Assembly: GCF_900996225.1 (NCBI RefSeq)
Contig: NZ_CAAJGL010000101.1
Span: 62,001-126,000, forward strand
DNA length: 64,000 bases
From: Paraburkholderia sp. BCC1884
Lineage (GTDB): Bacteria; Pseudomonadota; Gammaproteobacteria; Burkholderiales; Burkholderiaceae
Direction: 5' to 3'
Position 1 is the stretch's first letter. The number at the start of each line of letters is the position of its first letter. A program made the position numbers and the translations under genes. Under the pieces are notes generated by a model. The model did not search any database. It saw nothing but the letters and a program-made list of their open reading frames with translations, and was not told the origin of the DNA. Shown here piece by piece: positions 50,875 through 59,614 of the stretch.

Positions 50875-51450
50875 ATGGAAAACACGCAAGAAAACCCGAC
50901 GAGCCAGAATCCCACGCCCGCGGACGAAGCCGCGCGCCAGGCCGCCGAGGCAGCAGCGCAGCAGGACGCTGCGGCCGCGACGGACAGCCCGGTTGGCGGC
51001 GAGCACTCCGCGCTGGCGGAAGCCGAAGCCAAAATCGCCGATTTGCAGGAAAGCTTCCTGCGGGCGAAAGCCGAGACGGAAAACGTGCGCCGCCGCGCGC
51101 AGGAAGACGTCACCAAGGCGCACAAATTCGCGATCGAAAGCTTTGCCGAGCATCTGCTGCCGGTGGTCGACAGCCTCGAAGCCGCCATGGCCCATTCGTC
51201 CGACGACCTGCAGAAGGTCCGCGAAGGCGTGGAACTCACGCTGCGTCAGTTGACCGGCGCGCTCGAAAAGGGCCGCGTCGTCGCACTGAATCCGGTCGGC
51301 GAAAAGTTCGATCCGCATCGTCACCAGGCTATTTCGATGGTGCCGTCCGACCAGGAAGCAAACACCGTCGTTGCCGTGCTGCAAAAGGGTTTCGTGATCG
51401 CCGACCGCGTGTTGCGTCCGGCGCTCGTCACCGTCGCCGCACCGAAGTAA
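50875..51450 (+). CDS. grpE: Nucleotide exchange factor GrpE
   Basis: A 191-residue GrpE that releases ADP from DnaK. A disordered Gln/Ala-rich N-terminus (about 1-45) is followed by a long coiled coil (EAEAKIADLQESFLRAKAETENVRRR; landmark FLRAKAETENVRRRAQED). The C-terminal beta-wing has GEKFDPHRHQAISMVPS and VLQKGFVIADRVLRPALV. It is the first gene of grpE-trx-dnaK-dnaJ, behind a sigma-32-like promoter. Length is close to E. coli GrpE (197). Confidence 0.97.
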   Translation: MENTQENPTSQNPTPADEAARQAAEAAAQQDAAAATDSPVGGEHSALAEAEAKIADLQESFLRAKAETENVRRRAQEDVTKAHKFAIESFAEHLLPVVDSLEAAMAHSSDDLQKVREGVELTLRQLTGALEKGRVVALNPVGEKFDPHRHQAISMVPSDQEANTVVAVLQKGFVIADRVLRPALVTVAAPK

Positions 51451-51499
51451 GCGCAACGCGGCTTGTGTAAGCGTTTCGCCTGAGCAGGCGGGTACCGTC

Positions 51500-51949
51500 A
51501 TGGCCAACATTCCTGTCGACAGTTCCGCGTTCAAGGTCTTCGACATGCAGGAGCTCAGTGCCGGCTCGTTCGACGCGGCACTGGCCGGAGCAGGGGATGA
51601 ACTGGCCGTGGTGTTTTTCTGGGGTCTCGACTGCTTCAACTGCGAGATCGCCAAGAAAGCCATGCTCGCGCAGCCGGAAGCCGTCCGCGCGCTCGGCCTC
51701 ACGTGGTTTCACAGCAATGTCTACGAGCACCGCGAACTGGGCCGGCGCTTCATGCTTCATGGCGTGCCTACGTGGTTCTTCTTCTACCGAGGCAAACGTC
51801 TTGGCCGGGCAACCGGCTGGCACGGTCTCGGGCAGTTCGAGGCAGCGGTGGCGGCGGCTCGGGAAAAGATCCGGGTGTTGAATTCGGGCGCATCGGCTGG
51901 CAATCCAGTCGATCGTGACCCCGAAAGCGGCAAAAGTTCGACCGATTGA
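51500..51949 (+). CDS. Thioredoxin-fold protein with CFNC motif, between grpE and dnaK
   Basis: A 149-residue cytosolic thioredoxin-like protein with no signal peptide. The active-site helix reads VVFFWGLDCFNCEIAKKAM, so the CxxC is CFNC instead of the usual CGPC. The cis-Pro loop is present in LHGVPTWFFFYRGKRLGRATGW. A polar tail of about 25 residues follows. Its fixed place between grpE and dnaK suggests redox-linked help to the Hsp70 system, but its substrates are unknown. A disulfide reductase or isomerase role is inferred from CxxC alone. Confidence 0.9.
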   Translation: MANIPVDSSAFKVFDMQELSAGSFDAALAGAGDELAVVFFWGLDCFNCEIAKKAMLAQPEAVRALGLTWFHSNVYEHRELGRRFMLHGVPTWFFFYRGKRLGRATGWHGLGQFEAAVAAAREKIRVLNSGASAGNPVDRDPESGKSSTD

Positions 51950-51962
51950 AAAAAATTAAAGA

Positions 51963-52009
51963 CCGCATCGTAAAAGAGGTCTTGAAAACGATGCGGACGC
52001 ACTTATGTT
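51963..52009 (+). promoter_or_regulatory. Possible sigma-32 promoter within an inverted repeat before dnaK
   Basis: A perfect sigma-32 -35 word CTTGAAA at 51981-51987 is followed after 13 bases by ACTTATGTT, a weak -10. It lies between the arms of a 9-bp inverted repeat, CCGCATCGT (51963-51971) and ACGATGCGG (51988-51996). The repeat is not CIRCE. Confidence 0.5.
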
Positions 52010-52103
52010 GAGTGCAGGTTAGGAACTCAGAGCGGATCGCCTTGCCGCCAGATAGGCAAACAGGGCGATTCCCGCAGCGATCAAAGTCAGGAGAACAGTA
52101 AAA

Positions 52104-54068
52104 ATGGGCAAAATCATCGGCATCGACCTCGGCACGACCAACTCGTGCGTGGCGATCATGGAAGGCAACACGGTCAAAGTGATCGAGAACTCGGAAGGCG
52201 CGCGCACCACGCCGTCGATCATCGCTTACATGGAAGACGGCGAGATTCTCGTCGGCGCGCCTGCGAAGCGTCAGTCGGTCACGAACCCGCGCAACACGTT
52301 GTACGCGGTCAAGCGCCTGATCGGCCGCCGCTTCGAAGAAAAAGAAGTGCAGAAAGACATCGGTCTGATGCCGTACAAGATCATGAAGGCCGATAACGGC
52401 GACGCATGGATCGAAGTGCGCGACCAGAAGCTGGCGCCGCCGCAAATCTCCGCAGAAACGCTGCGCAAGATGAAGAAGACCGCTGAGGACTACCTCGGCG
52501 AAGAGGTCACGGAGGCCGTCATTACGGTTCCCGCGTACTTCAACGACAGCCAGCGTCAGGCCACCAAAGACGCCGGCCGCATCGCCGGTCTGGAAGTCAA
52601 GCGCATCATCAACGAACCGACCGCAGCCGCGCTGGCATTCGGTCTGGACAAGGTCGAAAAGGGCGATCGCAAGATTGCGGTGTATGACCTGGGCGGCGGT
52701 ACGTTCGACGTGTCGATCATCGAAATCGCCGACGTCGACGGTGAAATGCAATTCGAAGTGCTGTCCACGAACGGCGACACGTTCCTCGGCGGTGAAGATT
52801 TCGACCAGCGCATCATCGACTACATCATTGGCGAGTTCAAGAAAGAGCAAGGCGTCGATCTGTCGAAAGACGTGCTCGCGCTGCAACGTCTGAAGGAATC
52901 GGCTGAAAAGGCGAAGATCGAACTGTCGTCGAGCCAGCAAACCGAAATCAACCTGCCGTACATCACCGCAGACGCATCGGGTCCGAAGCACTTGAACCTG
53001 AAAATCACGCGCGCCAAGCTGGAAGCGCTGGTTGAAGAGTTGATCGAACGCACGATCGAGCCGTGCCGCGTCGCCATCAAGGACGCAGGCGTGAAGGTCG
53101 GCGAAATCGACGACGTGATTCTGGTCGGCGGTATGACCCGCATGCCGAAGGTGCAGGAAAAGGTTAAGGAATTCTTCGGCAAGGACCCGCGCCGTGACGT
53201 GAACCCGGACGAAGCCGTCGCCGTGGGCGCCGCGATTCAAGGTCAGGTTCTGTCGGGCGACCGCAAGGACGTTCTGCTGCTCGACGTGACCCCGCTGTCG
53301 CTCGGCATCGAAACGCTCGGCGGCGTGATGACCAAGATGATCAACAAGAACACCACGATCCCGACCAAGCACGCACAGGTCTACTCGACGGCCGACGACA
53401 ATCAGGGCGCCGTGACGATCAAGGTGTTCCAGGGCGAACGCGAAATGGCAGCCGGCAACAAGCTGCTGGGCGAGTTCAACCTCGAAGGCATTCCGCCGGC
53501 ACCGCGCGGCACGCCGCAGATCGAAGTGAGCTTCGACATCGACGCGAACGGCATTCTGCACGTCGGCGCGAAAGACAAGGCGACCGGCAAGGAAAACCGC
53601 ATCACGATCAAGGCCAACTCGGGTCTGTCCGAAGCCGAAATCGAGAAGATGGTGAAGGACGCTGAAGCGAACGCCGAAGAAGATCACAAGCTGCGTGAGC
53701 TGGCCGATGCCCGCAATCAGGGCGACGCGCTGGTCCACAGCACGAAGAAGGCGCTCACGGAATACGGCGACAAGCTGGATGCCGGCGAGAAGGACACGAT
53801 CGAAGCCGCGTTGAAGGACCTCGAAGAAACGCTGAAGAGCGGGTCGAGCGACAAGGCCGCAATCGAAGCCAAGATCGAAGTCGTGGCAACCGCCTCGCAG
53901 AAGATGGGCGAGAAGATGTACGCGGACATGCAGGCTGCGCAAGGTGCCGAAGCTGCGGCAGCGGGTGCGGCAGGCCCGGGCGCGGGTGCGGGTGCATCGG
54001 CGGGCGGCGCGAGCCAGCAGCAGGACGACGTGGTCGACGCCGAGTTCAAGGAAGTCAAGAAAGACTAA
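52104..54068 (+). CDS. dnaK: Chaperone protein DnaK (Hsp70)
   Basis: A 654-residue Hsp70. The ATPase domain has GIDLGTTNSCVAIMEG, VYDLGGGTFDVSIIEI and VGGMTRMPKVQEKVKEFFG. The linker VLLLDVTPLSLGIETLGG and a substrate-binding domain follow. A Gly/Ala-rich disordered tail ends in the EFKEVKKD motif that co-operates with partners. AGGAG lies nine bases before the ATG. GrpE and DnaJ are encoded on either side. Length is close to E. coli DnaK (638). Confidence 0.98.
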   Translation: MGKIIGIDLGTTNSCVAIMEGNTVKVIENSEGARTTPSIIAYMEDGEILVGAPAKRQSVTNPRNTLYAVKRLIGRRFEEKEVQKDIGLMPYKIMKADNGDAWIEVRDQKLAPPQISAETLRKMKKTAEDYLGEEVTEAVITVPAYFNDSQRQATKDAGRIAGLEVKRIINEPTAAALAFGLDKVEKGDRKIAVYDLGGGTFDVSIIEIADVDGEMQFEVLSTNGDTFLGGEDFDQRIIDYIIGEFKKEQGVDLSKDVLALQRLKESAEKAKIELSSSQQTEINLPYITADASGPKHLNLKITRAKLEALVEELIERTIEPCRVAIKDAGVKVGEIDDVILVGGMTRMPKVQEKVKEFFGKDPRRDVNPDEAVAVGAAIQGQVLSGDRKDVLLLDVTPLSLGIETLGGVMTKMINKNTTIPTKHAQVYSTADDNQGAVTIKVFQGEREMAAGNKLLGEFNLEGIPPAPRGTPQIEVSFDIDANGILHVGAKDKATGKENRITIKANSGLSEAEIEKMVKDAEANAEEDHKLRELADARNQGDALVHSTKKALTEYGDKLDAGEKDTIEAALKDLEETLKSGSSDKAAIEAKIEVVATASQKMGEKMYADMQAAQGAEAAAAGAAGPGAGAGASAGGASQQQDDVVDAEFKEVKKD

Positions 54069-54093
54069 AGCCAGGTCGCATTTCGACCGTAAA

Positions 54094-54117
54094 GCCGCAC
54101 ACAGGACTGTGTGCGGC
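54094..54117 (+). repeat. Hairpin between dnaK and dnaJ
   Basis: GCCGCACACA (54094-54103) pairs with TGTGTGCGGC (54108-54117) around a GGAC loop, 25 bases after the dnaK stop. No T run follows, so it is more likely a partial terminator or an RNA processing/stability hairpin that lowers dnaJ relative to dnaK. A second, short GAGCCC/GGGCTC hairpin lies at 54185-54199. The rest of the 269-base gap shows no gene. Confidence 0.65.
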
Positions 54118-54337
54118 CCGGCTGCATAAGGGACTGCGCCCATCCGGGTGACAGGAACGTGCAAGAGCGGTTCTCGCGCCTGGCGAGCCCTTTGGGCTCT
54201 CCGGGCACATTTGTTTTATGGAGGGCGTTGTTTTTAGCCGTATTCGAGCGGCAAGAAATAGCGGCCGGACGAGTCGCAAGACTCCAGCATTCAAGAGGAG
54301 CCACCGCGTCGCATTGCGCGAGTGGCGTTGAACCGAT

Positions 54338-55480
54338 ATGGCGAAACGGGATTACTACGAGGTTCTGGGCGTCGCAAAGAACGCGAGCGACGACGAAATC
54401 AAGAAGGCTTATCGCAAGCTGGCGATGAAGCACCACCCTGACCGCAATCCGGGCAACAAGGATGCGGAAGGGCATTTCAAAGAGGTGAAGGAAGCCTATG
54501 AAATGCTGTCGGACTCGCAAAAGCGTGCCGCGTACGATCAGTACGGTCACGCGGGTGTCGACCCGAGTATGGGCGCCGGCGGTGCGCAAGGTTTTGGTGG
54601 TTTTGCCGATGCATTCGGCGATATTTTCGGCGACATCTTCGGCCAGGCGGCCGGTGGCGCCGCGCGAGGCGGTGGCGGACGCGCCGGCCCGCAGGTGTAT
54701 CGTGGCGCCGATCTGCGCTACAGCATGGAAATCACACTGGAACAGGCCGCACACGGTTACGACACGCAGATTCGCGTGCCGAGCTGGGTGTCGTGCGAAA
54801 TCTGTCACGGTTCGGGCGCGAAGCCCGGCACCAAGCCGGAAACCTGCCCGACCTGTAGCGGTTCGGGTTCGGTGCGCATGTCGCAAGGCTTTTTCAGCAT
54901 CCAGCAGACTTGCCCGAAGTGCCACGGCACGGGCACCTATATCCCTGATCCGTGCGGCCACTGCCATGGCGCGGGCAAGGTAAAGGAAACCAAGACGCTG
55001 GAAGTGAAGATTCCCGCAGGTATCGATGACGGCATGCGTATCCGCTCCGCCGGCAACGGCGAGCCGGGTATCAACGGCGGTCCGTCGGGCGATCTGTACG
55101 TCGAGATTCACATCAAGCAGCACTCGGTATTCGAGCGCGACGGCGACGATCTGCATTGCCAGATGCCGATTCCGTTTACCACGGCGGCATTGGGCGGCGA
55201 AATCGAAGTGCCGACTCTCGCGGGCCGCGCGAGTTTCACGGTGCCGGAAGGCACGCAGTCGGGCAAGACATTCCGTTTGCGTGGCAAAGGCATCAAGGGT
55301 CTGCGTTCGAGCATTGCCGGCGATCTGTACGTGCACGTTCAGGTCGAAACGCCGGTCAAGCTCACCGATTCGCAGCGCGATCTGCTTCAGCAGTTCGAGA
55401 AGGCGCTGGTGGAAGGTGGTTCGCGCCATAGCCCGCAAAGCAAGAGCTGGTTCGATCGGGTGAAGAGCTTCTTCGATTAA
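54338..55480 (+). CDS. dnaJ: Chaperone protein DnaJ (Hsp40, type A)
   Basis: A 380-residue type A DnaJ. The J domain has AKRDYYEVLGVAKNASDDE and the HPD tripeptide in KHHPDRNPGNKDAE. A Gly/Phe region (GFGGFADAFGDIFGDIFG) comes next. Four zinc repeats are CEICHGSGAKPG, CPTCSGSGSV, CPKCHGTGTYIP and CGHCHGAGKV, all cysteines intact. The C-terminal client-binding domains follow. Length is close to E. coli DnaJ (376). Confidence 0.98.
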   Translation: MAKRDYYEVLGVAKNASDDEIKKAYRKLAMKHHPDRNPGNKDAEGHFKEVKEAYEMLSDSQKRAAYDQYGHAGVDPSMGAGGAQGFGGFADAFGDIFGDIFGQAAGGAARGGGGRAGPQVYRGADLRYSMEITLEQAAHGYDTQIRVPSWVSCEICHGSGAKPGTKPETCPTCSGSGSVRMSQGFFSIQQTCPKCHGTGTYIPDPCGHCHGAGKVKETKTLEVKIPAGIDDGMRIRSAGNGEPGINGGPSGDLYVEIHIKQHSVFERDGDDLHCQMPIPFTTAALGGEIEVPTLAGRASFTVPEGTQSGKTFRLRGKGIKGLRSSIAGDLYVHVQVETPVKLTDSQRDLLQQFEKALVEGGSRHSPQSKSWFDRVKSFFD

Positions 55481-55505
55481 TGGCAGTTTGAAGTTGGCGG
55501 TAAGC

Positions 55506-57410
55506 ATGACGGCAGATGAGCGCGGCGCGGTGTTCGCGCTGCTCGACGATTGCGACGCAACGGCGGCGCGCCGTTCGAGTCGTCTGTACGAGGGTTTTGT
55601 GCACGAACGGGTTTGCGCGGACGCCGCGCAGCTCGAAGCCGTGTGCGAAACCGTCGCCGCGGACACACGGCGTGGTCTGCACGCCATCGTGCTTGCCGAC
55701 TATGAGTTTGGCCGACATCTCCTCGATGGAGGTTCGGAGCAGTCTTCGACAACGCAGCGTGGCGATGCCACGCTGCGTTTTTTATTGTTCGAGCGCTGTG
55801 CGAAGAAGTCGCGTGAAGAGGTCGATGCGTGGCTGATGGCGCGTGACGGCGGCACGGACGAACCGTCGGTGGCAGGCGCGGCGAACGTGCGCGCGAGCGT
55901 CGATGCGGCGCAATTCAACGACGGAATCGAAGCGATCCATACTGCGCTCAAAGCGGGCGATTCGTATCAGGTCAACTACACGTACCGGCTCGGTTTCGAT
56001 GTGTTTGGTTCGCCTGCGGCGCTTTATCGGCGGCTAAGGGCGCGTCAGCCGGTGCCGTATGGTGCGCTTGTGGCATTGCCGGGAAGCAGGTGGGTGCTGT
56101 CGTGTTCGCCGGAGTTGTTCGTCGAGAAGCAGGGCGCCTCGTTGCAGGCGCGGCCGATGAAAGGCACGGCACCGCGCTCCGACGATCCAGCAGTCGATCA
56201 GCGCAACGCGGCGTTTCTCGCTAGCGATCCAAAAAACCGCGCCGAAAACGTGATGATCGTCGACCTCTTGCGCAACGACTTGTCGCGCGTGGCGCAAACC
56301 GGGTCGGTGAACGTGCCGGCGCTGTTTTCGGTCGAGACTTATAAGTCGGTGTGGCAGATGACCTCGACCGTGCGTGCGACGTTGCGCGAGGGCACTTCGT
56401 TCGCCGAGATTCTGCGAGCGCTGTATCCGTGCGGTTCGATTACCGGCGCGCCGAAGCATCGCACGATGCAGTTGATCGAGGAGCTTGAAACCACGCCGCG
56501 CGGTCTTTATACCGGCGCGATCGGGTGGCTCGATGCGGCTTCCGCTTCCGCTTCCGCTGCAAGGAGCACCGTTAGCTGCGGCGACTTCTGCCTCTCGGTC
56601 GCGATTCGCACGTTGACGCTAACGCCGACGACCGGCACCGGCACAACGGGCGCGTTTCAAGGCGAGATGGGCGTGGGCGCGGGCATCGTGCTCGACAGCA
56701 TCGCTGTCGACGAACACGCGGAGTGTCAGTTGAAGGCCAGCTTTCTGACCGGCGCCGAGCCGGGTTTCGAGCTATTCGAAACGATGTATGCGACGCGCGA
56801 GGGCGGCGTGCGGCATCTGGCGCGCCATCTGAAGCGCCTTGCTGCAAGCGCCGCAACGCTGGGTTTCAAACTCGACAGCGAAACCGATATTCGCGCGCAA
56901 ATTGCCGCGACATGCGCGTCGCTGACGACGCAAACGCCGCATCGTATGCGGCTTGCATTGAGCAAGGACGGTATGACGCAAATCAGTGCAGCGCCACTTG
57001 CGCCGTTGGCCGATTCAACCGTCGCTGTCCAGCTCGGGCCGGACCAGCATTTTCCCGCGACCCGGGCCGACGATCCGCTGTTGCTTCACAAAACTACGCG
57101 TCGTGCGGAGTACGACCGCGGCTGGCGGGAAGCAGAAGCAAAGGGCGCTTTCGACACGCTGTTCTTCAACGAGCGCGGTGAGTTGACCGAAGGCGGCCGG
57201 TCGAACGTATTTGTGAAGCTGGCGGGGCGGTGGTGGACGCCGCCGCTTACGTGCGGTGTGCTACCGGGTGTAATGCGTGGCGTTCTGCTGGAGGACAACT
57301 CGGAACTGCAGGCGGCTGAACGTGTGCTGAGCCGTGACGATCTGCGCAACGCCGAAGCGCTTATGATCTGCAATGCGCTGCGTGGCGCGCTGCCTGCACG
57401 GATTCTCTAA
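55506..57410 (+). CDS. pabB: Fused aminodeoxychorismate synthase component I / aminodeoxychorismate lyase
   Basis: A 634-residue fusion for p-aminobenzoate synthesis. The N-terminal chorismate-binding half (about 1-410) has YQVNYTYRLGF, WVLSCSPELFVEKQG, RPMKGTAPRSDDP and CGSITGAPKHRTMQLIEEL. The Lys in PMKGT is the residue that sets ADC synthase apart from anthranilate synthase. The C-terminal half is a PabC-type PLP lyase with GFELFETMYATREGG, LLHKTTRRAEYDRGW (PLP Lys) and NERGELTEGGRSNVFV. ATG 55506 is preferred to a TTG six codons earlier. The glutaminase PabA is not in the window. It starts 26 bases after dnaJ. Confidence 0.94.
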   Translation: MTADERGAVFALLDDCDATAARRSSRLYEGFVHERVCADAAQLEAVCETVAADTRRGLHAIVLADYEFGRHLLDGGSEQSSTTQRGDATLRFLLFERCAKKSREEVDAWLMARDGGTDEPSVAGAANVRASVDAAQFNDGIEAIHTALKAGDSYQVNYTYRLGFDVFGSPAALYRRLRARQPVPYGALVALPGSRWVLSCSPELFVEKQGASLQARPMKGTAPRSDDPAVDQRNAAFLASDPKNRAENVMIVDLLRNDLSRVAQTGSVNVPALFSVETYKSVWQMTSTVRATLREGTSFAEILRALYPCGSITGAPKHRTMQLIEELETTPRGLYTGAIGWLDAASASASAARSTVSCGDFCLSVAIRTLTLTPTTGTGTTGAFQGEMGVGAGIVLDSIAVDEHAECQLKASFLTGAEPGFELFETMYATREGGVRHLARHLKRLAASAATLGFKLDSETDIRAQIAATCASLTTQTPHRMRLALSKDGMTQISAAPLAPLADSTVAVQLGPDQHFPATRADDPLLLHKTTRRAEYDRGWREAEAKGAFDTLFFNERGELTEGGRSNVFVKLAGRWWTPPLTCGVLPGVMRGVLLEDNSELQAAERVLSRDDLRNAEALMICNALRGALPARIL

Positions 57411-57488
57411 TGAACCTGAGAAGGCGAGAGGGCGAACGCGCTAAACCCACGCGTCCAACCCGTCGCGCCTAATAACAATGGCCCAGAC

Positions 57489-58304
57489 TCAGAACGTATG
57501 CTCCGGCCCAGGAAACGAGCCATCCTTCACCGCGCGCACGTACGCTTCCACCGCAGCCTGAATGCTCGGCTGCCCCTGCATGAAATCCTTGACGAAGCGC
57601 GGCCGCTTGCCGGGAAAAATCCCCAGCATGTCGTGCAGCACCAGCACCTGACCCGAGCAATCCAGTCCCGCGCCGATGCCGATCGTCGGAATGCGCAACT
57701 GCCTGGTGACTTCGCTGGCGAGGAGCGTCGGAATCGCTTCCATCACGATCAATTGCGCGCCGGCTGCTTCGACCGCGAGCGCGTCGCGCAACACCTGGCT
57801 TGCGCCTGCTTCCGTCTTGCCTTGCACCTTGAAGCCGCCGAACGCGTGAACCGATTGCGGCGTCAGACCGATATGCGCACACACTGGAATCGCTCGCTCC
57901 ACCAGGAACCGCACGGTGTCGGCGAGCCATGCGCCGCCTTCGAGCTTGACCATCTGCGCGCCTGCGCGCATCAACTCCACTGAGCTCCGGAACGCGTCTT
58001 CCGGCGTGCCGTAAGTCCCGAACGGCAGGTCGGCGACGATCAGCGCCGAAGGCCGCGCACGCGCCACGCTAGCCGTGTGATACGTGATGTCGGCGAGCGC
58101 CACCGGCAGCGTCGTCGTCTGGCCTTGCAGCACGTTGCCGAGCGAGTCGCCGATCAGCAGCACGTCGACGCCCGAACGATCGAGCAGCGCCGAAAAGCTC
58201 GCGTCGTAGCAGGTGAGCATGGCGATTTTGTCGCCGGCGTCGCGCATTGCCTGCAGTTTCGGCACGGTGATGGCGCTCCGGCTCGCTTCCTGCAAATAAG
58301 TCAT
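57489..58304 (-). CDS. panB: 3-Methyl-2-oxobutanoate hydroxymethyltransferase
   Basis: A 271-residue enzyme for the first pantothenate step, adding the hydroxymethyl group from methylene-tetrahydrofolate to ketoisovalerate. Marks are KIAMLTCYDASFSALLDRSGVD, LIGDSLGNVLQGQTTTLPV, MVKLEGGAWLADTV, HIGLTPQSVHAFGGFKVQGK and GIGAGLDCSGQVLVLHD. The ATG at 58304 (MTYLQEAS) is used; a TTG two codons upstream is less likely. It ends the pcnB-folK-dNK-panB run and converges on pabB. The folate link with pabB and folK is noteworthy. Confidence 0.96.
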   Translation of the reverse strand: MTYLQEASRSAITVPKLQAMRDAGDKIAMLTCYDASFSALLDRSGVDVLLIGDSLGNVLQGQTTTLPVALADITYHTASVARARPSALIVADLPFGTYGTPEDAFRSSVELMRAGAQMVKLEGGAWLADTVRFLVERAIPVCAHIGLTPQSVHAFGGFKVQGKTEAGASQVLRDALAVEAAGAQLIVMEAIPTLLASEVTRQLRIPTIGIGAGLDCSGQVLVLHDMLGIFPGKRPRFVKDFMQGQPSIQAAVEAYVRAVKDGSFPGPEHTF

Positions 58305-58340
58305 GGTCAATCCGTTGGAAAAAAGAGGTGGCGACGCCGC

Positions 58341-59021
58341 TCAGAGCGACGTGCCTTTGACAAAGAATTCCTTGCGGCCGCGCATGGTTTCGATGCGTTC
58401 GGCGAGTAGCGCAAGGTCCGCGTCCGAGTCGAGCGGATTCAGATGTTCGGCATTGACCGTCAGCACGGGCGTGCGATCGTAGTGATAGAAAAACTCGTTG
58501 TACGCGTCGCACAGGGCGTGCAGGTAGGCGTCGGAGATTTGCAGTTCCATCGGCAGCGCGCGTTTCTGGATGCGCGCGAACAGCACCTCGGGACTCGCCT
58601 GCAAATAGACCACGAAGTCCGGCGCCGGCGCGCTGACTTCGAGTTGCGCGGCGAGCGCGCGATACAGTTGCCACTCGTCGGCCTGCAGCGTCAGACGCGC
58701 GAAGATATCGTTCTTCTGCGTCATGAAATCGGCGATCAACGGCGTGCCCGACAGATGCGCCGCGCTCACTTCCTGAGCCTGCTGAGCGCGTTGCAAGGCG
58801 AAGGTCAACTGCGTAGGCAACGCGTAACGCGCGGTGTCGCGATAAAAACGTTCGAGAAAGGGATTGTCCTGCGGACGTTCGAACAGCTCCTGCATCGACC
58901 AGCGCTGCGCGAGCCGGCGCGCCAGAGAAGTCTTGCCGACGCCGATCGGCCCCTCGATCGCGAGATAGCTGTACGGCGGCCGCAGTTGCGGCGCCGTGAC
59001 GGTGAGCGGTGTGGCATTCAT
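58341..59021 (-). CDS. Deoxynucleoside kinase family protein
   Basis: A 226-residue P-loop kinase of the dCK/dGK family. Walker A is YLAIEGPIGVGKTSLARRL. The ERPQDNPFLERFYRD segment and IADFMTQKNDIFARLTL follow, and VVYLQASPEVLFARIQKRALPME gives the DRS-like catalytic and lid Arg region (landmark SPEVLFARIQKR). It phosphorylates deoxynucleosides for salvage; the base preference is unknown. Its ATG overlaps the folK stop by four bases, and panB follows after 36 bases, so it belongs to the same operon. Confidence 0.9.
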   Translation of the reverse strand: MNATPLTVTAPQLRPPYSYLAIEGPIGVGKTSLARRLAQRWSMQELFERPQDNPFLERFYRDTARYALPTQLTFALQRAQQAQEVSAAHLSGTPLIADFMTQKNDIFARLTLQADEWQLYRALAAQLEVSAPAPDFVVYLQASPEVLFARIQKRALPMELQISDAYLHALCDAYNEFFYHYDRTPVLTVNAEHLNPLDSDADLALLAERIETMRGRKEFFVKGTSL

Positions 59022-59566
59022 TCGCAGCGACCCTTGCCGGTATCGTCGCTGCCGGCAGTCAATGCATTAAGCATCGGACATTGGCATGGGCCCTTCACTT
59101 TTTCGATGCGCTGATCGCTCACGGCGTCGAGCAGGGCGTCGGCGCGGCCGCGTAGTGGAATGACCAGTGTGGCGTCGATTTCGACCAGCGGCACCAGCAC
59201 GAACGCGCGCTCTGTGAGTCGCGGATGCGGCACGATCAGATCGGCCTCGTCGATCGATTGATCGCCGAACAGCAGGATGTCCAGATCGAGCGTGCGCGGT
59301 GCATTGCGAAACGATCGTTCCCGGCCGAACTGATGCTCGATCTTGTGGCACAGCGCGAGCAGATGCCGCACGGGGAGTGTGGTGTCGACCTTCACGACAC
59401 AATTGAAGTAATCGTCACCGCCCGCGTCGATCGGGGCAGTGCGATACAGGCTCGACTTGGCGAGCACGGAGATGGTGTGCTGTTGTGCGAGGCACACCAC
59501 TGCGTCTTTCAGGGTCTGGCGCGCGTCCCCGAGATTCGCGCCGAGGCCGAGATAAGCAACCGTCAT
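59018..59566 (-). CDS. folK: 2-Amino-4-hydroxy-6-hydroxymethyldihydropteridine pyrophosphokinase
   Basis: A 182-residue HPPK that activates the pterin ring for folate synthesis. Family motifs are TVAYLGLGANLGDARQTL, SSLYRTAPIDAGGDDYFNCV, HQFGRERSFRNAPRTLDLDI (catalytic RTLDLDILLFG) and VPHPRLTERAFVLVPL. It is translationally coupled to the downstream kinase gene by a 4-base ATGA overlap and lies 48 bases after pcnB. Length exceeds E. coli FolK (159) by a short C-terminal tail. Confidence 0.96.
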   Translation of the reverse strand: MTVAYLGLGANLGDARQTLKDAVVCLAQQHTISVLAKSSLYRTAPIDAGGDDYFNCVVKVDTTLPVRHLLALCHKIEHQFGRERSFRNAPRTLDLDILLFGDQSIDEADLIVPHPRLTERAFVLVPLVEIDATLVIPLRGRADALLDAVSDQRIEKVKGPCQCPMLNALTAGSDDTGKGRCE

Positions 59567-59614
59567 GGCATAACTTCCTGCAACTATCGTTCGACGACTT
59601 CAGCGAACGCTGGT

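Noticed and set aside
52010..52018. CIRCE-like half site GAGTGC before dnaK
   Set aside because: Only six of nine bases match and the other arm, nine bases upstream, is missing.
51768..54164. 798-codon minus-strand frame opposite dnaK
   Set aside because: Low-complexity antisense shadow of dnaK codon bias; it crosses the dnaK start and the trx gene and has no domain.
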